From Galbitalea sp036491035 (GTDB lineage Bacteria; Actinomycetota; Actinomycetes; Actinomycetales; Microbacteriaceae), in NCBI GenBank assembly GCA_036491035.1, contig DASXCU010000013.1:1-42461 (forward strand): a stretch of 42,461 nucleotides of DNA. Direction: 5' to 3'. The notes beneath the pieces were generated by a model that saw only the letters and a program-made list of their open reading frames with translations, made no database searches and was not told the DNA's origin. Every line of letters begins with the position of its first letter. Within the stretch, counting starts at the first letter, position 1. Both the position numbers and the translations under genes were made by a program. Of this stretch, positions 41,060 to 42,461 are shown in pieces.

Positions 41060-42461
41060 CTAGCCGTTCTCCTTCTGGATCTTCGCCCACTGCTCCTCAA
41101 CGTCGCTGATCGCGCCGACGTTGAAGAACGCCTGCGTTGCGACGTGGTCGAACTCGCCCTTGGCAATGGCGTCGAACGACTCGATCGTGTCCTTGAGCGG
41201 AACGGTCGAACCCTCGACACCGGTGAACTTCTTCGCCATGTAGGTGTTCTGTGAGAGGAACTGCTGGATGCGACGTGCGCGGTTGACCGTCGTGCGGTCC
41301 TCTTCGGAGAGTTCGTCGAGTCCGAGGATCGCGATGATCTCCTGCAGTTCCTTGTTCTTCTGCAGGATCGCCTTCACGGCGGTCGCGACGCGGTAGTGAT
41401 CGGCGCCCAGGTAGCGGGGGTCGAGGATGCGGCTTGTCGACGTCAGAGGGTCGATGGCCGGGTAGAGGCCCTGCGACGCGAGATCACGCGAGAGCTCGGT
41501 CGTCGCATCGAGGTGGGCGAAGGTCGTTGCCGGAGCCGGGTCGGTGTAGTCGTCGGCCGGGACGTAGATGGCCTGCAGCGACGTGATCGAGTGACCACGC
41601 GTCGAGGTGATGCGCTCCTGGAGCACACCCATCTCATCCGCGAGGTTCGGCTGGTAACCCACGGCGGACGGCATGCGGCCGAGCAGCGTGGAGACCTCTG
41701 AACCGGCCTGCGTGAAACGGAAGATGTTGTCGATGAAAAGCAGCACGTCCTGGTTCTGCACGTCGCGGAAGTACTCCGCCATCGTCAGCGCCGACAGCGC
41801 AACGCGCAGACGCGTTCCCGGCGGCTCATCCATCTGGCCGAAGACGAGAGCGGTCTTGTCGAAGACGCCCGCCTCCTCCATCTCGCCGATGAGGTCGTTG
41901 CCCTCACGGGTACGCTCGCCGACACCGGCGAATACCGAGACACCGCCGTGGTCCTGCGCAACGCGCTGGATCATCTCCTGGATGAGCACGGTTTTGCCAA
42001 CACCGGCACCACCGAACAGGCCGATCTTGCCGCCCTCGACGTACGGGGTGAGAAGGTCGATCGACTTGATGCCGGTCTCGAAGAGCGAGGTCTTCGACTC
42101 GAGCTGGTCGAATGCCGGTGGCTTGCGGTGGATGGGCCAGCGCTCGGTGATCTCGAACGTCTCGCCGCCGACCTTGGTGGGGTCATCCTTGTCGGTGTTC
42201 AGCACAGTACCGATGACGTTGAACACCTTGCCCTTGGTGACGTCACCGACGGGAACGGAGATCGCGGCGCCAGTGTCGCGAACTTCCTGGCCGCGGACCA
42301 TGCCGTCGGTCGGGTTCAGTGCGATGGCACGCACCAGGTCGTCGCCGAGGTGCTGGGCAACCTCGAGGGTGATCTCGGTCGAGACGCCTTCGATGGTGAC
42401 ATCGGTCTTCAGCGCGTTGTACATCTCGGGGATGGAGTCATGCGGGAACTCGATGTCGACG
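41060..42461 (-). CDS. atpD: ATP synthase beta subunit, N-terminus cut by the window edge
   Basis: Catalytic beta subunit of F1 ATP synthase. The readable frame begins with VDIEFPHDSIPEMYNALKTD, so the gene enters from the right edge and only the first two dozen or so residues are missing. Walker A GGAGVGKTVLIQEM, the catalytic VFAGVGERTREGNDL, Walker B DVLLFIDNIFRFTQAGSEVS and the AIYVPADDYTDPAP segment are all intact, and the end matches the family (VGAISDVEEQWAKIQKE). It is followed by atpC after 2 bp. Confidence 0.97.
   Translation of the reverse strand, partial: VDIEFPHDSIPEMYNALKTDVTIEGVSTEITLEVAQHLGDDLVRAIALNPTDGMVRGQEVRDTGAAISVPVGDVTKGKVFNVIGTVLNTDKDDPTKVGGETFEITERWPIHRKPPAFDQLESKTSLFETGIKSIDLLTPYVEGGKIGLFGGAGVGKTVLIQEMIQRVAQDHGGVSVFAGVGERTREGNDLIGEMEEAGVFDKTALVFGQMDEPPGTRLRVALSALTMAEYFRDVQNQDVLLFIDNIFRFTQAGSEVSTLLGRMPSAVGYQPNLADEMGVLQERITSTRGHSITSLQAIYVPADDYTDPAPATTFAHLDATTELSRDLASQGLYPAIDPLTSTSRILDPRYLGADHYRVATAVKAILQKNKELQEIIAILGLDELSEEDRTTVNRARRIQQFLSQNTYMAKKFTGVEGSTVPLKDTIESFDAIAKGEFDHVATQAFFNVGAISDVEEQWAKIQKENG

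Noticed and set aside
1..42461. CRISPR arrays, tRNA/rRNA genes, insertion sequences or prophage genes
   Set aside because: No regular repeat-spacer pattern, cloverleaf or transposase/integrase motif was seen; intergenic gaps are too short for most of these.

Overview
The window looks like the chromosome of a high-GC Gram-positive actinobacterium, most likely of the family Microbacteriaceae. This is inferred from the base composition, frequent GTG starts, 1-4 bp stop/start overlaps, several promoters placed for leaderless mRNAs, the dxr-rseP-ispG order, and an actinobacterial kinase / FN3 / MoxR / DUF58 / transglutaminase operon. It is gene-dense: no gene-free stretch exceeds about 125 bases. 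I saw no rRNA, tRNA, CRISPR array, insertion sequence or phage gene. Both window edges cut genes: ispG on the left and atpD on the right.

Layout. 1-4.7 kb (minus strand): non-mevalonate isoprenoid genes ispG and dxr around the site-2 protease gene rseP, preceded by a lipoprotein with two FKBP-like domains and an OsmC protein. 4.75-8.3 kb (plus): nitrogen catabolism, namely a GABA-type aminotransferase, an L-asparaginase II family protein and alanine dehydrogenase. 8.3-25.7 kb (minus): one operon of nine tightly packed genes. In transcription order these are an FHA protein, a PP2C phosphatase, a receptor-like Ser/Thr kinase with an extracellular FN3-like domain, a 1966-residue anchored Ig-like/FN3 protein, a MoxR AAA ATPase, a DUF58 protein, a membrane transglutaminase-fold protein, a zinc-ribbon FHA protein, and a membrane FtsK/EccC-like ATPase. 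25.7-30.6 kb: a divergent polyamine/GABA catabolic block with an aminobutyraldehyde-type dehydrogenase, an Lrp/AsnC regulator, a class III aminotransferase and a PuuB-like amine oxidase. 30.6-42.5 kb: YceI, a secreted or anchored protein of unknown function, a PaaI-type thioesterase, a TetR-controlled heterodimeric ABC exporter, an aldo/keto reductase, an ogt-tag alkylation-repair pair, a small membrane protein, YaaA, and the 3' end of the ATP synthase operon (atpD, atpC).

The most interesting part is the 17-kb signalling and surface operon. Its core matches the gene set called the PFNA cluster in bifidobacteria (kinase, FN3 protein, AAA ATPase, DUF58, transglutaminase). Here that core is flanked by two FHA proteins, a phosphatase and an EccC-like ATPase. 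The transglutaminase-fold protein lacks the expected catalytic Cys and His. Both FHA proteins carry a similar Thr-centred motif that could be a kinase target. A plausible model is a phospho-regulated envelope machine: the kinase senses an extracellular signal through its FN3-like domain, PP2C reverses it, the FHA proteins read it out, and MoxR, DUF58, the inactive transglutaminase and the EccC-like ATPase assemble or export a surface structure that includes the giant Ig/FN3 protein. This model is inference; only the gene content and motifs are seen directly.

Regulation visible in the sequence: palindromes overlap or lie within the apparent core promoters of the TetR and Lrp genes, and -10 hexamers sit about 6 nt before the start codons of the FHA, TetR, Lrp, ogt and ald genes, which suggests leaderless transcripts.
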